The notes under the pieces were generated by a model, which made no database searches, was not told the origin of the DNA, and was given only the letters and a program-made list of their open reading frames with translations. A stretch of DNA of 64,000 nt from Paraburkholderia polaris (GTDB taxonomy: Bacteria; Pseudomonadota; Gammaproteobacteria; Burkholderiales; Burkholderiaceae), in the NCBI RefSeq assembly GCF_012927345.1, contig NZ_JABBGJ010000031.1, forward strand, positions 62,001 through 126,000, given 5' to 3'. A program made the translations under genes and the position numbers. Position 1 is the first letter of the stretch; the number at the start of each line of letters is the position of its first letter. Below, one piece after another: positions 28,114 through 36,789 of this stretch.

Positions 28114-28308
28114 TCAGAAAACGGCTATGCGACCGTCCGAGTTCTCTCCGAACTCGATGGTCAGCTTCGACGGCTCAGGTTGAATCCACGAGATTTCCTT
28201 GCAGCCCTGACACTCGACACCAATACGGCGCGTCTCGTCATCAGTGAACAGCTTGAACACCTCGTGGCCACAATTGCCACAGCCCATCTGCTTCAAACCG
28301 GTAATCAT
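28114..28308 (-). CDS. Small zinc-ribbon protein coupled to the PRTRC ThiF gene
   Basis: A 64-residue protein with two CxxC pairs (CGNCGHE and CQGCKE), the pattern of a single zinc ribbon. Its start overlaps the stop of the ThiF gene in ATGA, so translation is coupled. It may be an accessory to the ThiF enzyme or a small nucleic-acid binder; not recognised as a named PRTRC family. Confidence 0.75.
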   Translation of the reverse strand: MITGLKQMGCGNCGHEVFKLFTDDETRRIGVECQGCKEISWIQPEPSKLTIEFGENSDGRIAVF

Positions 28309-29111
28309 GCGGCCCCCTTCTGCCTACGCTTGCGCTCAGGCTTGGGCGGCTGCACGTATCCGAACCGTTCCCATGCTTCAGGATTGACTGGTACCGGATT
28401 TGTGCGCCCTGTTGCCAGGTTCACGTACACGCCGGAGAAAGGCAGCGCACCGGTGCGGTAGAAGCTCCACAGCATGTTGAACGCCTGCACGGCAATCGCC
28501 TGATTAATCACCAGCGATTGCTTGCTGAGCGCTTCAGCCATCGAGCACGAAGGCGTGTCGTCGCCTTTGTCTTTCTTCGCATCCAGCAACTCAGGCAGCA
28601 GATCGCCCACGTGGGGCAATCTGTCAAACCTCGGCTTGCCGATTTGGCCGATGAAGACCTGACCACGATCCACCTCGTTGCCACAGTCGAGGTAATAGTC
28701 GACCGACCCGCGCTCCGATGCCTTGACAATCGTATGGCGAGCCTTGCGCGAATCGACGCAGCCGACCACGATGTCCGCGCGCAGACGCGTGCGCGAATCC
28801 ACCCGCACGGGTTCCGCTTTCCATGCGGTCCCCATCAGATGGTTCAGGCGATTGACGAGCAGCAGTGCCTTGTGCTGGCCAACGTCGCACGGATAGAACC
28901 CCTGCCGTCCAACGTTGGTTTCGCTCACGGTGTCGTCATCAAGCACCACACATTCGATGCCGCCCGGATGACCGAGCGCCACCATCGCGTGATGCAGGCG
29001 CGCGAGGTTCGGGAGAAATGCGCTACCCGTACCACCCGCACCAACGACCACGACTTTCCATGCGCGGCGCTGCATCTGCTGGGGCAAGGAGTGAATGATT
29101 GCGTCAGCCAT
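28305..29111 (-). CDS. PRTRC system ThiF-family (E1-like) protein
   Basis: A 268-residue ThiF/E1-fold adenylating enzyme. The nucleotide loop is VVGAGGTGSAF (24-30). The acidic strand VVLDDDTVSETNVGRQ supplies the aspartate and the N-x-x-R-Q residues, and K81 follows. In PRTRC sets it occurs with a ubiquitin-like C, an E2-like B and a JAB-domain A. It presumably activates the C protein or a similar tail; this is inference. The start is the ATG overlapping the stop of gene A (TGATG) with a GGAGG site. Confidence 0.9.
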   Translation of the reverse strand: MADAIIHSLPQQMQRRAWKVVVVGAGGTGSAFLPNLARLHHAMVALGHPGGIECVVLDDDTVSETNVGRQGFYPCDVGQHKALLLVNRLNHLMGTAWKAEPVRVDSRTRLRADIVVGCVDSRKARHTIVKASERGSVDYYLDCGNEVDRGQVFIGQIGKPRFDRLPHVGDLLPELLDAKKDKGDDTPSCSMAEALSKQSLVINQAIAVQAFNMLWSFYRTGALPFSGVYVNLATGRTNPVPVNPEAWERFGYVQPPKPERKRRQKGAA

Positions 29112-29749
29112 CACGCCACCTCCGCACCAAGCACACTACGCCACGACAGCGGCACCGCGCTTTTCTCGAAAATTCCCTTCGCGCAAAGCCGGAAGGCCGT
29201 CGACGGCCGATCGCTACCGCACTCACCGAGCACGAACGCGAACTTCACATCGAACACGTCATCGTCGTTGTCAGTCGGCGAGAAGTACGCCTCGTGAGCC
29301 CCGTGGGAATGACAGTCAACGACGAGATGCTCACCCTCGGCAAGATCCGGCCGCTGATAGCCCTCAATGTGACCGGACCCCTGCGACCTGGCCGTGAGTT
29401 GAACGATGCGGAATGCGCCAGTCAGCGCGTTCCACACAATCCACGCCATGACCTCAACCGGATGGTCCTTGCGAGCCATCGCACGAAACTCCGCGATGAG
29501 TTGCGGCGGCACCGGCCCACAGAGCTGCTGGGTAACTGCGTCGACACGGCCGTACGGGATCGCCGTGGCAACGTCGTATTTCGCAATACGACGAACCACA
29601 CGGATCCACGAACGGACGACTTCGAGATACACGCCGTCAGCTGCGATGAGCAAACGCTCGCCCGGTCGATCAAGTGCCACGACGCTTTCGCGCATTGGCA
29701 CCATCACGCTCGGAAAAGACGTCTGCAGAAGCGAATCGATCGCGTTCAT
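29111..29749 (-). CDS. PRTRC system protein A, JAB/MPN (JAMM) domain
   Basis: A 212-residue protein with a complete JAMM metalloprotease signature in its C-terminal half: H147-S-H149, then S157 and D160 (HSHGAHEAYFSPTD), the HxH-x7-S-x2-D pattern. Enzymes of this fold remove ubiquitin-like proteins or process their C-termini. It lies between B and ThiF with overlapping ends (ATGA with B, TGATG with ThiF), the standard PRTRC order. Confidence 0.9.
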   Translation of the reverse strand: MNAIDSLLQTSFPSVMVPMRESVVALDRPGERLLIAADGVYLEVVRSWIRVVRRIAKYDVATAIPYGRVDAVTQQLCGPVPPQLIAEFRAMARKDHPVEVMAWIVWNALTGAFRIVQLTARSQGSGHIEGYQRPDLAEGEHLVVDCHSHGAHEAYFSPTDNDDDVFDVKFAFVLGECGSDRPSTAFRLCAKGIFEKSAVPLSWRSVLGAEVA

Positions 29750-30468
29750 GCGACACCTCCGCATACGATCTGCTTTGCAGTCACTTTCATCGGCACCAGC
29801 GTTTCTTCAGGGAAGCCACCGGAGAACTTGCCGTCGAGCATGTCGCGCCAGAAGGCGAACTCGCCGTTCGGGTAGCTCAACCGCTTGCCGCCCACGTTCG
29901 GATGCGTGAATGCGGAATCAAAGAAGCCCGCTTCCCAACCGGGAATCGAAGCGACGTCGATACGCTTGGGCACTGAGGCTGTGCCGATGCAAATGCTTCC
30001 ATGGTCCCAGGTATTAAAGTAGGGAGGCTCGAAAATCGGCGTATCGGCTTTCGGGCGTTCGCTACCCTTCACTGCGAACACACGGAACCCGTTGGACCCG
30101 GCTCGGAAGATCAGGCCAGGATGAGGTACCACCGCGGAACGGTTGCCGAGTTCCTCACATTCGAAGAACACGCGGCGTTGCGTCGGCGGACACCACCACG
30201 TCACCGCGACCATCGAAAGGCCGAGGACCGTTGCCGGAAGAAACTCCGTTGCCGGCGAGGCCTCTTTTGCAAGGCTGCGGACAGCGCCCAGGAGCGCGTC
30301 GCACGTCAGAGGGCGCCCCGCACCGATGATCGGGCGAGACGTCTTCGGATCAGTCAGGATTTCGTGAACCGTCGCATACTCCGGGTCACTATTCGGTTTG
30401 CCATACAGCAGCATCGCCGACGACAAGGCAACATCGGCGCCGACAGCGCCAGTCACGATCTGATTCAT
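29746..30468 (-). CDS. PRTRC system protein B, E2-like fold
   Basis: A 240-residue PRTRC B protein. The segment NTWDHGSICIGTA with Cys160 resembles the active-site loop of E2 ubiquitin-conjugating enzymes, and this family has been grouped with prokaryotic E2-like proteins. It would accept the ubiquitin-like protein from ThiF if such chemistry occurs. The start has CTGGAGTTCCC. It overlaps gene A by four bases and follows F by 19. Confidence 0.88.
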   Translation of the reverse strand: MNQIVTGAVGADVALSSAMLLYGKPNSDPEYATVHEILTDPKTSRPIIGAGRPLTCDALLGAVRSLAKEASPATEFLPATVLGLSMVAVTWWCPPTQRRVFFECEELGNRSAVVPHPGLIFRAGSNGFRVFAVKGSERPKADTPIFEPPYFNTWDHGSICIGTASVPKRIDVASIPGWEAGFFDSAFTHPNVGGKRLSYPNGEFAFWRDMLDGKFSGGFPEETLVPMKVTAKQIVCGGVA

Positions 30469-30487
30469 GGGAACTCCAGTATGGGTT

Positions 30488-31621
30488 TTACCTGCTTACC
30501 AGCGACAGCAGCGTGTCGAGGCTTTGCAGGATCCTGATTGCACGCGCCCATTTCTCGTACTGTGTACGAATGGCACGGGCATTGGTTTCGAAAGGGATGA
30601 AGCCGGGATACGTCGTCGCGCCATTGCTGCCGCAATCGTCGAAGTGGATATCCACAAATTCCTCGGTGAAGCGGTTGTGCTCCCAGACAAGCGAGCAGGC
30701 TTCGTAAGCATTCCTGGAAAAATACTTGAACTGCATCAGACTGCGCTTCGGGCAATACGCCATCAGCGATTGCAGGTCCATCAACGCGGTGCAGACGCGA
30801 CGCGCGCGGCCTTTGAGCCGGTTGCGCAAGCGCATCAGCTCGGGGCCTTTCAGAGCGCCTTTATAAAACGCCTTGGCGTCCTTCATTTCTCCGGTGAAGA
30901 ACACATCCTCCGGAGCAAGCTCGGCACGCACCGTCGAAGGTAGGTAGCTTTCGACTTCATCGGGTCCGTCGAACCGCTCGGCCAGATGTTCCCTGGCTTC
31001 CTCGTCCGTAGGGAGATCACCATCGAAATACCAGACTTCATACTCGGACCAGAACCACTCCGGATCGCGCAGGTACAGCGTGCGATTCGAGGCGTTACGG
31101 ATTGTCTCCATCACCGAGCGCATCAACATCGGATGCGCTGCGCGAAGCTCGCCAGCCCCCGGTGAAAGCTCGTAGCAGTTTTCCTCGGGGACTTCGATCG
31201 CAAGAAACAGTGGTGCAGGATCGTCGCTGTTGTCGCCGTCGTCCGTAAATTGCAACGTTTCGACAACCGCGGCCGAATCCATCAGGACCGGCAGGAAAGT
31301 CAGTCGTTGGAAGGATGCATTGCTCTGACGGCCCCACCAGGCAAAAAACGCCTGCTGGAACGCATCGCCCGCGCTGGTTGGATTGCGCACGTCATGTGCG
31401 CGCAACGGACCATAGCGGAAATGACGCTCAATCGTTTCGGTGAGTTTCCCAGGCTCTCGCCACTTCAGAAAGGCGGTGGCCGGAACTTCGGGCGACACTG
31501 CGGGCAGTGTCAGAAAATCAACGGCAGATCGACGGCGGGTAACCGCAGGGCGTTCTGATTTCCAGGCGACGCCTGGTTCGTCAGCGAGGCCGAGACCATG
31601 CGATGCAGGATCGAAGAGCAT
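30488..31621 (-). CDS. PRTRC system protein F
   Basis: A 377-residue protein assigned by position and composition to the F family of PRTRC sets, between C and B. It is soluble, rich in aromatic and acidic residues, with no known catalytic motif. GAGGA lies 12 bases before the ATG. A terminator (31650-31665) separates it from C, so F-B-A-ThiF may also use a separate promoter or read-through. Confidence 0.85.
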   Translation of the reverse strand: MLFDPASHGLGLADEPGVAWKSERPAVTRRRSAVDFLTLPAVSPEVPATAFLKWREPGKLTETIERHFRYGPLRAHDVRNPTSAGDAFQQAFFAWWGRQSNASFQRLTFLPVLMDSAAVVETLQFTDDGDNSDDPAPLFLAIEVPEENCYELSPGAGELRAAHPMLMRSVMETIRNASNRTLYLRDPEWFWSEYEVWYFDGDLPTDEEAREHLAERFDGPDEVESYLPSTVRAELAPEDVFFTGEMKDAKAFYKGALKGPELMRLRNRLKGRARRVCTALMDLQSLMAYCPKRSLMQFKYFSRNAYEACSLVWEHNRFTEEFVDIHFDDCGSNGATTYPGFIPFETNARAIRTQYEKWARAIRILQSLDTLLSLVSR

Positions 31622-31649
31622 GATTTTGTTTCATCCTCGTAAATGAAAA

Positions 31650-31665
31650 CCGCCCTTTCGGGCGG
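31650..31665 (-). terminator. Intrinsic terminator inside the PRTRC operon
   Basis: CCGCCC pairs with GGGCGG around a four-base loop and is followed by TTTTCATTT on the minus strand. It lies between genes C and F and should cut expression of F-B-A-ThiF relative to ParB-E-C. Confidence 0.75.
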
Positions 31666-31717
31666 CTGAGCGGTGAGGAAGCTATCCGGTTCGGAGAGCA
31701 TCTTTAGCAGGGTCGCT

Positions 31718-31936
31718 TTACGCATGGGAGCCTTTAGCACCCGCCGCGCGGACGAGTTTGTAGGTCATGGTCTCGCCACTCACTTCCGGACCGTCGACCG
31801 AAGCGGTCGTGAGTTCCGGATACTGCGCGGTGTAGAGATCACGGACGGCTTCCGGCGAGAACGACGGACCTGGGTCCAGCAGTTGCATGCCGTTGTAGAG
31901 AAAGATCCGCGTGACAGCAGAGATAGAGAGCGCCAT
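31718..31936 (-). CDS. PRTRC system protein C, ubiquitin-like
   Basis: A 72-residue protein of the family described as prokaryotic ubiquitin-like (PRTRC C). The beta-grasp pattern can be traced: first strands ISAVTRIFLYNGMQL, helix SPEAVRDLYTAQYP, later strand TMTYKLVRA. The tail ends AAGAKGSHA, without a terminal Gly-Gly; if it is conjugated, trimming after an internal Gly or another mechanism is needed. The start follows TGAGGTGAACG; the gap to E is 8 bases. Confidence 0.88.
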   Translation of the reverse strand: MALSISAVTRIFLYNGMQLLDPGPSFSPEAVRDLYTAQYPELTTASVDGPEVSGETMTYKLVRAAGAKGSHA

Positions 31937-31944
31937 CGTTCACC

Positions 31945-32436
31945 TCAGATAAGGAGAGATTGCAAATCGGTACCCTGGCTTGCGTCCGGTACCGGCGACG
32001 TTGCAGTCGCATTGGAATCGGTCACCTGAGTGCCGCCTACGTCGCCGAGCGTGCCGCTATCGTCGTCCTCGTCCTCGTCCGAATCATCCGGACCAGGCTT
32101 CGACTTGGACGGCGCCGGCAGAGCCGGTGTCGACTTCTTCTGCAATGCCTTCTGCCCCTTGCCGGCCTGGGACTTCTCCGCCTCCTGAAGGATCGCGGTG
32201 GTCGCCTCGACCTGCTCCGACAGCGAACGGTGTGCAGCGCTGTAGGACTGGACCGCCGCCACGAAACCCTCATCGAGTTCGTTGGGCAGGCCGGTGATGA
32301 TCAGCGGCTGACGCAGGGCTGCATCCTTGCCCTCCCCCATTGGCACAACGACCACGACCATCTGATCTCCGTCCATGCGCAAGGTGAGGTTAAGTTTCGA
32401 AATGGCGCGAACGAGCGCCTCCAGAGTCTGGAACAT
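31945..32436 (-). CDS. PRTRC system protein E
   Basis: A 163-residue protein. The N-terminal 80 residues are an ordered domain (MFQTLEALVRAISKLNLTLR and VVVVVPMGEGKDAALRQPLI). The C-terminal half is disordered, Lys/Pro-rich then strongly acidic (DDSDEDEDDD). The start at 32436 gives the family's N-terminus with CAGGAG. It follows ParB by 106 bases. Confidence 0.85.
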   Translation of the reverse strand: MFQTLEALVRAISKLNLTLRMDGDQMVVVVVPMGEGKDAALRQPLIITGLPNELDEGFVAAVQSYSAAHRSLSEQVEATTAILQEAEKSQAGKGQKALQKKSTPALPAPSKSKPGPDDSDEDEDDDSGTLGDVGGTQVTDSNATATSPVPDASQGTDLQSLLI

Positions 32437-32542
32437 AAAGAGAATCTCCTGAATCAAGTGGAAGCCGCGCGAAGGCGGCATAAGAAAAGAGAGGCGAACG
32501 ATCGGAGACCGCGCAGCCTTTGAGGACGATCGCAATAGCCGA

Positions 32543-34204
32543 TCAGAATTGCAGGATCTTGAGTAGCTTGCCCGTGTAGTCGAAGCCTTCAACCGCGAGC
32601 AGCGCGTCGATGACTTCGCCTTTGGACTTCGCGAAAACCTTTTTGAAGTTCTCGCCGAGCGCGGCGCGGATGCCGAGTTCGTCTGCGATCACCATCATCT
32701 CGGCCTTGGTTACGAGTTCCAGAAACTCCTTGTCGAGTTTCCAGTGCTTCGTTAAATCAAGCCCATGCGCCCTGCACAGCGCCGTCAGAGCGTGAACAGC
32801 CAGCCCCTCGATCGCGGTGAACAGCATCGCGGTGATGAGAGCCACCTGGCGATCGGACGGAACACCTTTGACGACGTTGATCGCTTCCGCGATATCGGAC
32901 TCTTGCACTTCGAGCTTCAGGCCTTTCGCCAGAAGCCCGCGATACGCGGGGCCGTCGATGTCACGCGCATGGCCGGTCATGACCAGACCAATCAGGTACT
33001 CGCGAGCGAGACCATGATCGAGCCCGATGTCCTTACGCAGCGCCTTCCGCCATAATTTCACCCGATAGGCTTTCACCCGCTCGGACTCCGACACGACGGT
33101 TGCGGCCTGCGTCGGCGCAGGTGCAGCACCGGCGGCACCAGCAACCTTCTTTGCTGGAGCAGTCGCGGCCTTGCTTGCAGCGGGCGATGCCGGTTGCTGT
33201 GCAGCCTTTTCAGCTTTGATGCGCGCCGCAACCTTTTTCATGTTGCAAACGGTATCGAAGCATTGACCGCGGTAGACCTTACCCAACGAATCGGGAAGGC
33301 CACTCACGGCGGCGCCGTAGCTTTGGCAGCCGTGACATGCGACAACCTGCTCCGCTCCGACGCCTTTCGGGCCATCGGCTGTGAGTTGAACACGGGTTTC
33401 GTTGTCGCCAGCGCGAACGATCCGCACAACCGGATACTCGTCTTTCATGCTCTCGACTTGTGCTTCGAGCGCTTTCTCGGTCTTGTCGTTGTAGCAGCCC
33501 CGATTCGTACAGTTTCCTGTCGCGATCGATTCGCCAAACATTTCAGACTGAGCAGAGGAGTTGTGCGGGCACGCCGCACAATCCGCCTTGTCGAAGATCG
33601 CCGCCGACAGCGCGCAGGCCGCACGCTCCAGGACAGTCTTGAGATCGGCAATCGAACGCTTTTCAGCGATGATGACCGGCAGCAACTTGTCCTGATTCTC
33701 CTTGGTGAACGCCGCGAACAACTCGGCGTGACCCAACAGAATCTGGCGATTCGTCAGCGCCTCGAGGACGGACGGCGTGCAGTTCATCAACGCCAGTCGC
33801 TTGTCGAGCGTCTGGCGGTTCCAACCGAGTATCCGGGCGGCTTCATCCCGGTCACCCTTGAGAAGGCCTACCTGTTCGGCTGCGGATACCGCCTCTTCGG
33901 CGGGCGACATATCCTGGCGCTGGATGTTCTCGATCAGAGCCATCGATTTAGCCGTGGCTTCATCGACGTCGTGCACCATTGCCGGGATCTCATAGAGCTC
34001 GCCGTGTACCGTCATAGCGGCCCGGTAGCGACGCTCGCCGGCGATCACGATGAAGTTGCCATCGTCGGAGGGGCGAACGAGGATCGGCTGGATCACGCCC
34101 GTTTCCCTGACGGAAGCCTCCATCTCTGCCATCTTCAGCGGGTCGAAATACTTACGCGGGTTCGAAAGGACCTTGATGCGATTAAGGGGAATGGTTTGTT
34201 GCAT
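32543..34204 (-). CDS. PRTRC system ParB-family protein
   Basis: A 553-residue ParB-like protein. The N-terminal ParB/Srx domain has GERRYRAA (56-63), the CTPase/DNA-binding loop. A helix-turn-helix region follows (DEAARILGWNRQTLDKRLAL). Then comes a Cys-rich stretch (DCAACPHN, NCTNRGCYN) that could bind zinc, an Ala/Lys-rich linker and a helical C-terminus. It probably binds DNA to organise or segregate the element; no ParA is seen in the window. First gene of the PRTRC operon; its ribosome binding site is buried in a hairpin. Confidence 0.88.
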   Translation of the reverse strand: MQQTIPLNRIKVLSNPRKYFDPLKMAEMEASVRETGVIQPILVRPSDDGNFIVIAGERRYRAAMTVHGELYEIPAMVHDVDEATAKSMALIENIQRQDMSPAEEAVSAAEQVGLLKGDRDEAARILGWNRQTLDKRLALMNCTPSVLEALTNRQILLGHAELFAAFTKENQDKLLPVIIAEKRSIADLKTVLERAACALSAAIFDKADCAACPHNSSAQSEMFGESIATGNCTNRGCYNDKTEKALEAQVESMKDEYPVVRIVRAGDNETRVQLTADGPKGVGAEQVVACHGCQSYGAAVSGLPDSLGKVYRGQCFDTVCNMKKVAARIKAEKAAQQPASPAASKAATAPAKKVAGAAGAAPAPTQAATVVSESERVKAYRVKLWRKALRKDIGLDHGLAREYLIGLVMTGHARDIDGPAYRGLLAKGLKLEVQESDIAEAINVVKGVPSDRQVALITAMLFTAIEGLAVHALTALCRAHGLDLTKHWKLDKEFLELVTKAEMMVIADELGIRAALGENFKKVFAKSKGEVIDALLAVEGFDYTGKLLKILQF

Positions 34205-34259
34205 GACGAGTTTTCCGGAAACGGAACTCATCCCCTGTCGGGATTGAGTCCCGATAGGG
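34205..34259 (-). promoter_or_regulatory. Structured 5' leader of the ParB gene
   Basis: In the transcript a CCCT-CGGGA / TCCCG-AGGG hairpin (34233-34259) is followed by a stem pairing GATGAGTT (34225-34232) with AACTCGTC (34205-34212). The second arm carries the Shine-Dalgarno and ends at the ATG. It has the same two-hairpin layout as the lipoprotein leader but a different sequence. Confidence 0.65.
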
Positions 34260-34341
34260 TTAGCAAGGATGCCGACGTCTGCGCCGGCCAGGTAGAAAGC
34301 GCCTTTTCAGGTGCCATTTGTGAAATCAGGGACCTGCCCCG

Positions 34342-34638
34342 TCAAAGATGAGGGCAGTCCCAGAGCTGATGATCCTTGAAACAGAAAGAACACATACAGG
34401 ACGTTTCCTCCCTCTCTTCCTGCTCCTGAACGCCCAAAGTCCACATCCGCGCCAGTGCCGGCTCATCCGCGAAGAACGCCGGCACGGAGGGATACGGGGG
34501 GGCGTCCTCTCCGTCGCGAAGCCCCAAAGCGTGGGCCTCGCCGAGCGGCTGTTCATAGCTGTCATCGTCTGGGTCAACGATGAGGGCGATTTTGGCGAGC
34601 GCAAAAGCAACTCGAACGTCAAGGTAGGGATTGGTCAT
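34342..34638 (-). CDS. Hypothetical protein with Cys-rich tail, 98 residues
   Basis: The start at 34638 has GGAG 13 bases upstream. The C-terminal CMCSFCFKDHQLWDCPHL could bind a metal. It lies just upstream of ParB (137 bases) and may be the first gene of the PRTRC transcript. The leader contains the promoter-stem-loop module at 34728-34767. Family not recognised. Confidence 0.6.
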   Translation of the reverse strand: MTNPYLDVRVAFALAKIALIVDPDDDSYEQPLGEAHALGLRDGEDAPPYPSVPAFFADEPALARMWTLGVQEQEEREETSCMCSFCFKDHQLWDCPHL

Positions 34639-34767
34639 GGCGGCAGTTTCTCCAGAAACGGAGACCTGCACCCGATCGGGAGAGGTCCCGAGGGGCTTTG
34701 AACGATGGATTGTCGGCGTGCGCCGGAGGTCGATGCGTCAGGAGACGCAGGTGATCGACTAAGGGTA
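34639..34767 (-). promoter_or_regulatory. Copy 2 of the promoter / stem-loop module with leader hairpins
   Basis: The stem-loop (34728-34753) reads GGTCGATGCGTC and GACGCAGGTG. Here the stem is GCGTC/GACGC instead of GCGCC/GGCGC, a compensatory change. Nine bases on is AGGGTA (34762-34767), that is TACCCT on the minus strand. A GC hairpin and a TCTCC/GGAGA stem over the ribosome binding site precede the start at 34638. No T-run terminator is present in this copy. Confidence 0.55.
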
Positions 34768-34886
34768 AGTTACTTAAGGGCGCACGAATGGGCGAAAGGT
34801 GCGTTTTTTGATATGGCTTTTCACCGATTTAGCCTCCACCCCTTATGTGAGACTCGTTCGATCGACCAATCGCTCAGCGCACGAAA

Positions 34887-35754
34887 ATGATAATCAAGTC
34901 TGCGGACGACAAAGAGACGTCCCTCAAAACCCTTTCTGCGATTCTTGGACTACCCGGCCTGTCGCCTACCACGCGCGCGATGGTCGATCAGGAGATTCGC
35001 GCGTTGAAGGCCGGTCGGCGCGGCGAACATGACACTGCTTATGAGATCGACTTCCATCTGGGCGAAAGCAAGAACACGATGGTCCTGCACGACCTCCGCT
35101 TCGAGCTTGACGACGGCCGCGTAGCGCAGATCGACCACCTGCTGATTCAGAACGAACCGTATATGGGTTCTGGAAAGCAAACGGGTTTCACGCGGGGTCA
35201 AGATCACAGAGGACGGTGAATTTCTGCGCTGGAATGGCCGACAGTACGACGGCATGGCCTCTCCGCTCGAACAGAACAAACGACACGCCCTGGTGCTTAA
35301 GGCGTTTATCCGAACGATCAAATCGGCTCCGGAGATCGCTGACTACCGTTCCTACGTGATCGTTTCATCGAAAGCGCGCATTGACCGCCCCAAGAAGTTC
35401 GACACGTCTCTCGTCGTGAAGGCGGACAGGTTTCTCTCTGTGTTTGAGAAAGACCTCGACAGTGTTTCCTTGTTCTCCCTTCTGGGCGCGATGTTCAGCG
35501 AAGACCATGTCCGTCCAACCGCCCGCATCAAAACGATCCACTCTGAAGCCAACGGTCTCAGGGGCTCTGTCCTGGTTGACCGCCGCCGCTGCGCCCAAGC
35601 CCGCGTCGCCGGCCGCGCCACGGCATCCGCCCAGCCGCCAATCACGAGCAGCTACATCGTCGAGCTCCCGAGCAAGCCTATCGCTTTCGACAAATCGCCT
35701 GAGCAACGCGCTCGGCAAGGCGTGACACGAGCAGCGCGGGATTCGTCATCATAG
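34887..35754 (+). pseudogene. NERD-domain nuclease gene with a frameshift
   Basis: The first frame (from the ATG at 34887) encodes the start of a nuclease-related domain ending AQIDHLLIQNEPY. The conserved continuation IWVLESKRVSRGVKITEDG is in a different frame from about 35161, then runs to 35754 (LEQNKRHALVLKAFIRTIKS). The PD-(D/E)XK-like elements (IDH, then ESK) thus fall on both sides of the shift. Total length is 3n+1, so one extra base explains it. It may be a real loss or a sequencing error. As a gene it would encode a DNA-processing protein of the NERD family. Confidence 0.75.
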
Positions 35755-35818
35755 AGCCGCGCCGGCCGCTCGACGTTTCGCGTGGGTTACCCTATCGTTT
35801 TCACAGCAGGGGTTTGCC

Positions 35819-36553
35819 ATGTGCGGACGTTACAGTCGCGGTCAGAAGGACCTCTTCTACCTTGAGCCGCTGATGTCGGACGCGGATGATCCGAGATTCC
35901 GGGAACGTGCGGAAATGTTTCGGCCAAGCTGGAACGTTTCGCCGGGCACGAAGCAGCCCATTCTGAAGCCGGACGGGCCGCATCTGGAAGTGTGGGGGTT
36001 CCGGCCGCCGTGGGCCGTGGCGCGCAAAGTCCCGATGATGGTCAACGCACGTCTCGATAAGGCGTCGACGAGCACCTGGAAGGCCCTCTTCAGATCCGGC
36101 CGGTGCCTGGTCCCCGCGGACGGCTGGTACGAATGGTTGGCCGTCGGCAAGCGCAAGCAGCCGTACTTCATCCAGTCGAACGACGGGCCGCCCATCTTCT
36201 TCGCCGGGTTGAGCAGCGTGAAGCCCGAGACACCCGACGCTCCGCCGACCGAGCACTCTGGCGTGGTGGACGGTTTCGTGATCGTCACGGATGCAGCCGC
36301 TGGAGGGATGCTCGATGTCCACGACCGGCGCCCCTTGGTGCTGACCGTGGAAGAAGCACGGGTCTGGCTGGACCCGGACACAACGTTCGAGGAGGCGGTT
36401 CACCTGGCGAACAACGCGCGCAAGGTCTCGGAGGACTTTCACTGGTTCCCGGTCACGCCCAACGTGAACAAAAGCGGCGGCGGGAACGACAGCCCTGTGT
36501 TCAACGAGCCTATCGCCGGGGACGAGCCCGCGTCAAACTGCGCGCCGTGCTAA
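35819..36553 (+). CDS. SOS response-associated peptidase family protein (YedK/HMCES)
   Basis: A 244-residue SRAP-domain protein. The catalytic Cys2 (MCGRYS), Asn76-x-Arg78 (VNARLDK), Glu105 (GWYEW) and His168 (HDRRP) are all present. The family forms a covalent link to abasic sites in single-stranded DNA and shields them during replication. The start follows CAGGGGTTTGCC. On a mobile element it may protect transferred single-stranded DNA; that is inference. One of few plus-strand genes here, 64 bases after the NERD gene. Confidence 0.92.
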   Translation: MCGRYSRGQKDLFYLEPLMSDADDPRFRERAEMFRPSWNVSPGTKQPILKPDGPHLEVWGFRPPWAVARKVPMMVNARLDKASTSTWKALFRSGRCLVPADGWYEWLAVGKRKQPYFIQSNDGPPIFFAGLSSVKPETPDAPPTEHSGVVDGFVIVTDAAAGGMLDVHDRRPLVLTVEEARVWLDPDTTFEEAVHLANNARKVSEDFHWFPVTPNVNKSGGGNDSPVFNEPIAGDEPASNCAPC

Positions 36554-36709
36554 CCACGTCGCCGGCTGTAGTTGTTCACTTTGCACGTTCTCCGTGTATG
36601 CAATCTGGTTAGTGGCGCGATACATACTCGCGTAACGCATCACCCAAGAAGATCTTTGTCCTGACGGCCGCGCGTCTCCGGATCTACCCGCTCCCGCGGG
36701 CCAAAAAAA

Positions 36710-36734
36710 AACCCGGCACTGGATGAGCCGGGTT
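36710..36734 (-). terminator. Intrinsic terminator of the methyltransferase-helicase unit
   Basis: AACCCGGC pairs with GCCGGGTT and is followed by nine T on the minus strand, 56 bases past the 77-residue gene. It may also serve the convergent SRAP gene. Confidence 0.85.
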
Positions 36735-36789
36735 GGGTTCAAAGGGCTGACCTGCGGGACCCCCGCGCGTGCGCGGGAATCCCATCGGG

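Noticed and set aside
31510..31725. Open frame beginning MRKATLLKMLSEPDSF between PRTRC C and F
   Set aside because: It has no ribosome binding site, runs through an intrinsic terminator and overlaps the start of gene F in another frame.
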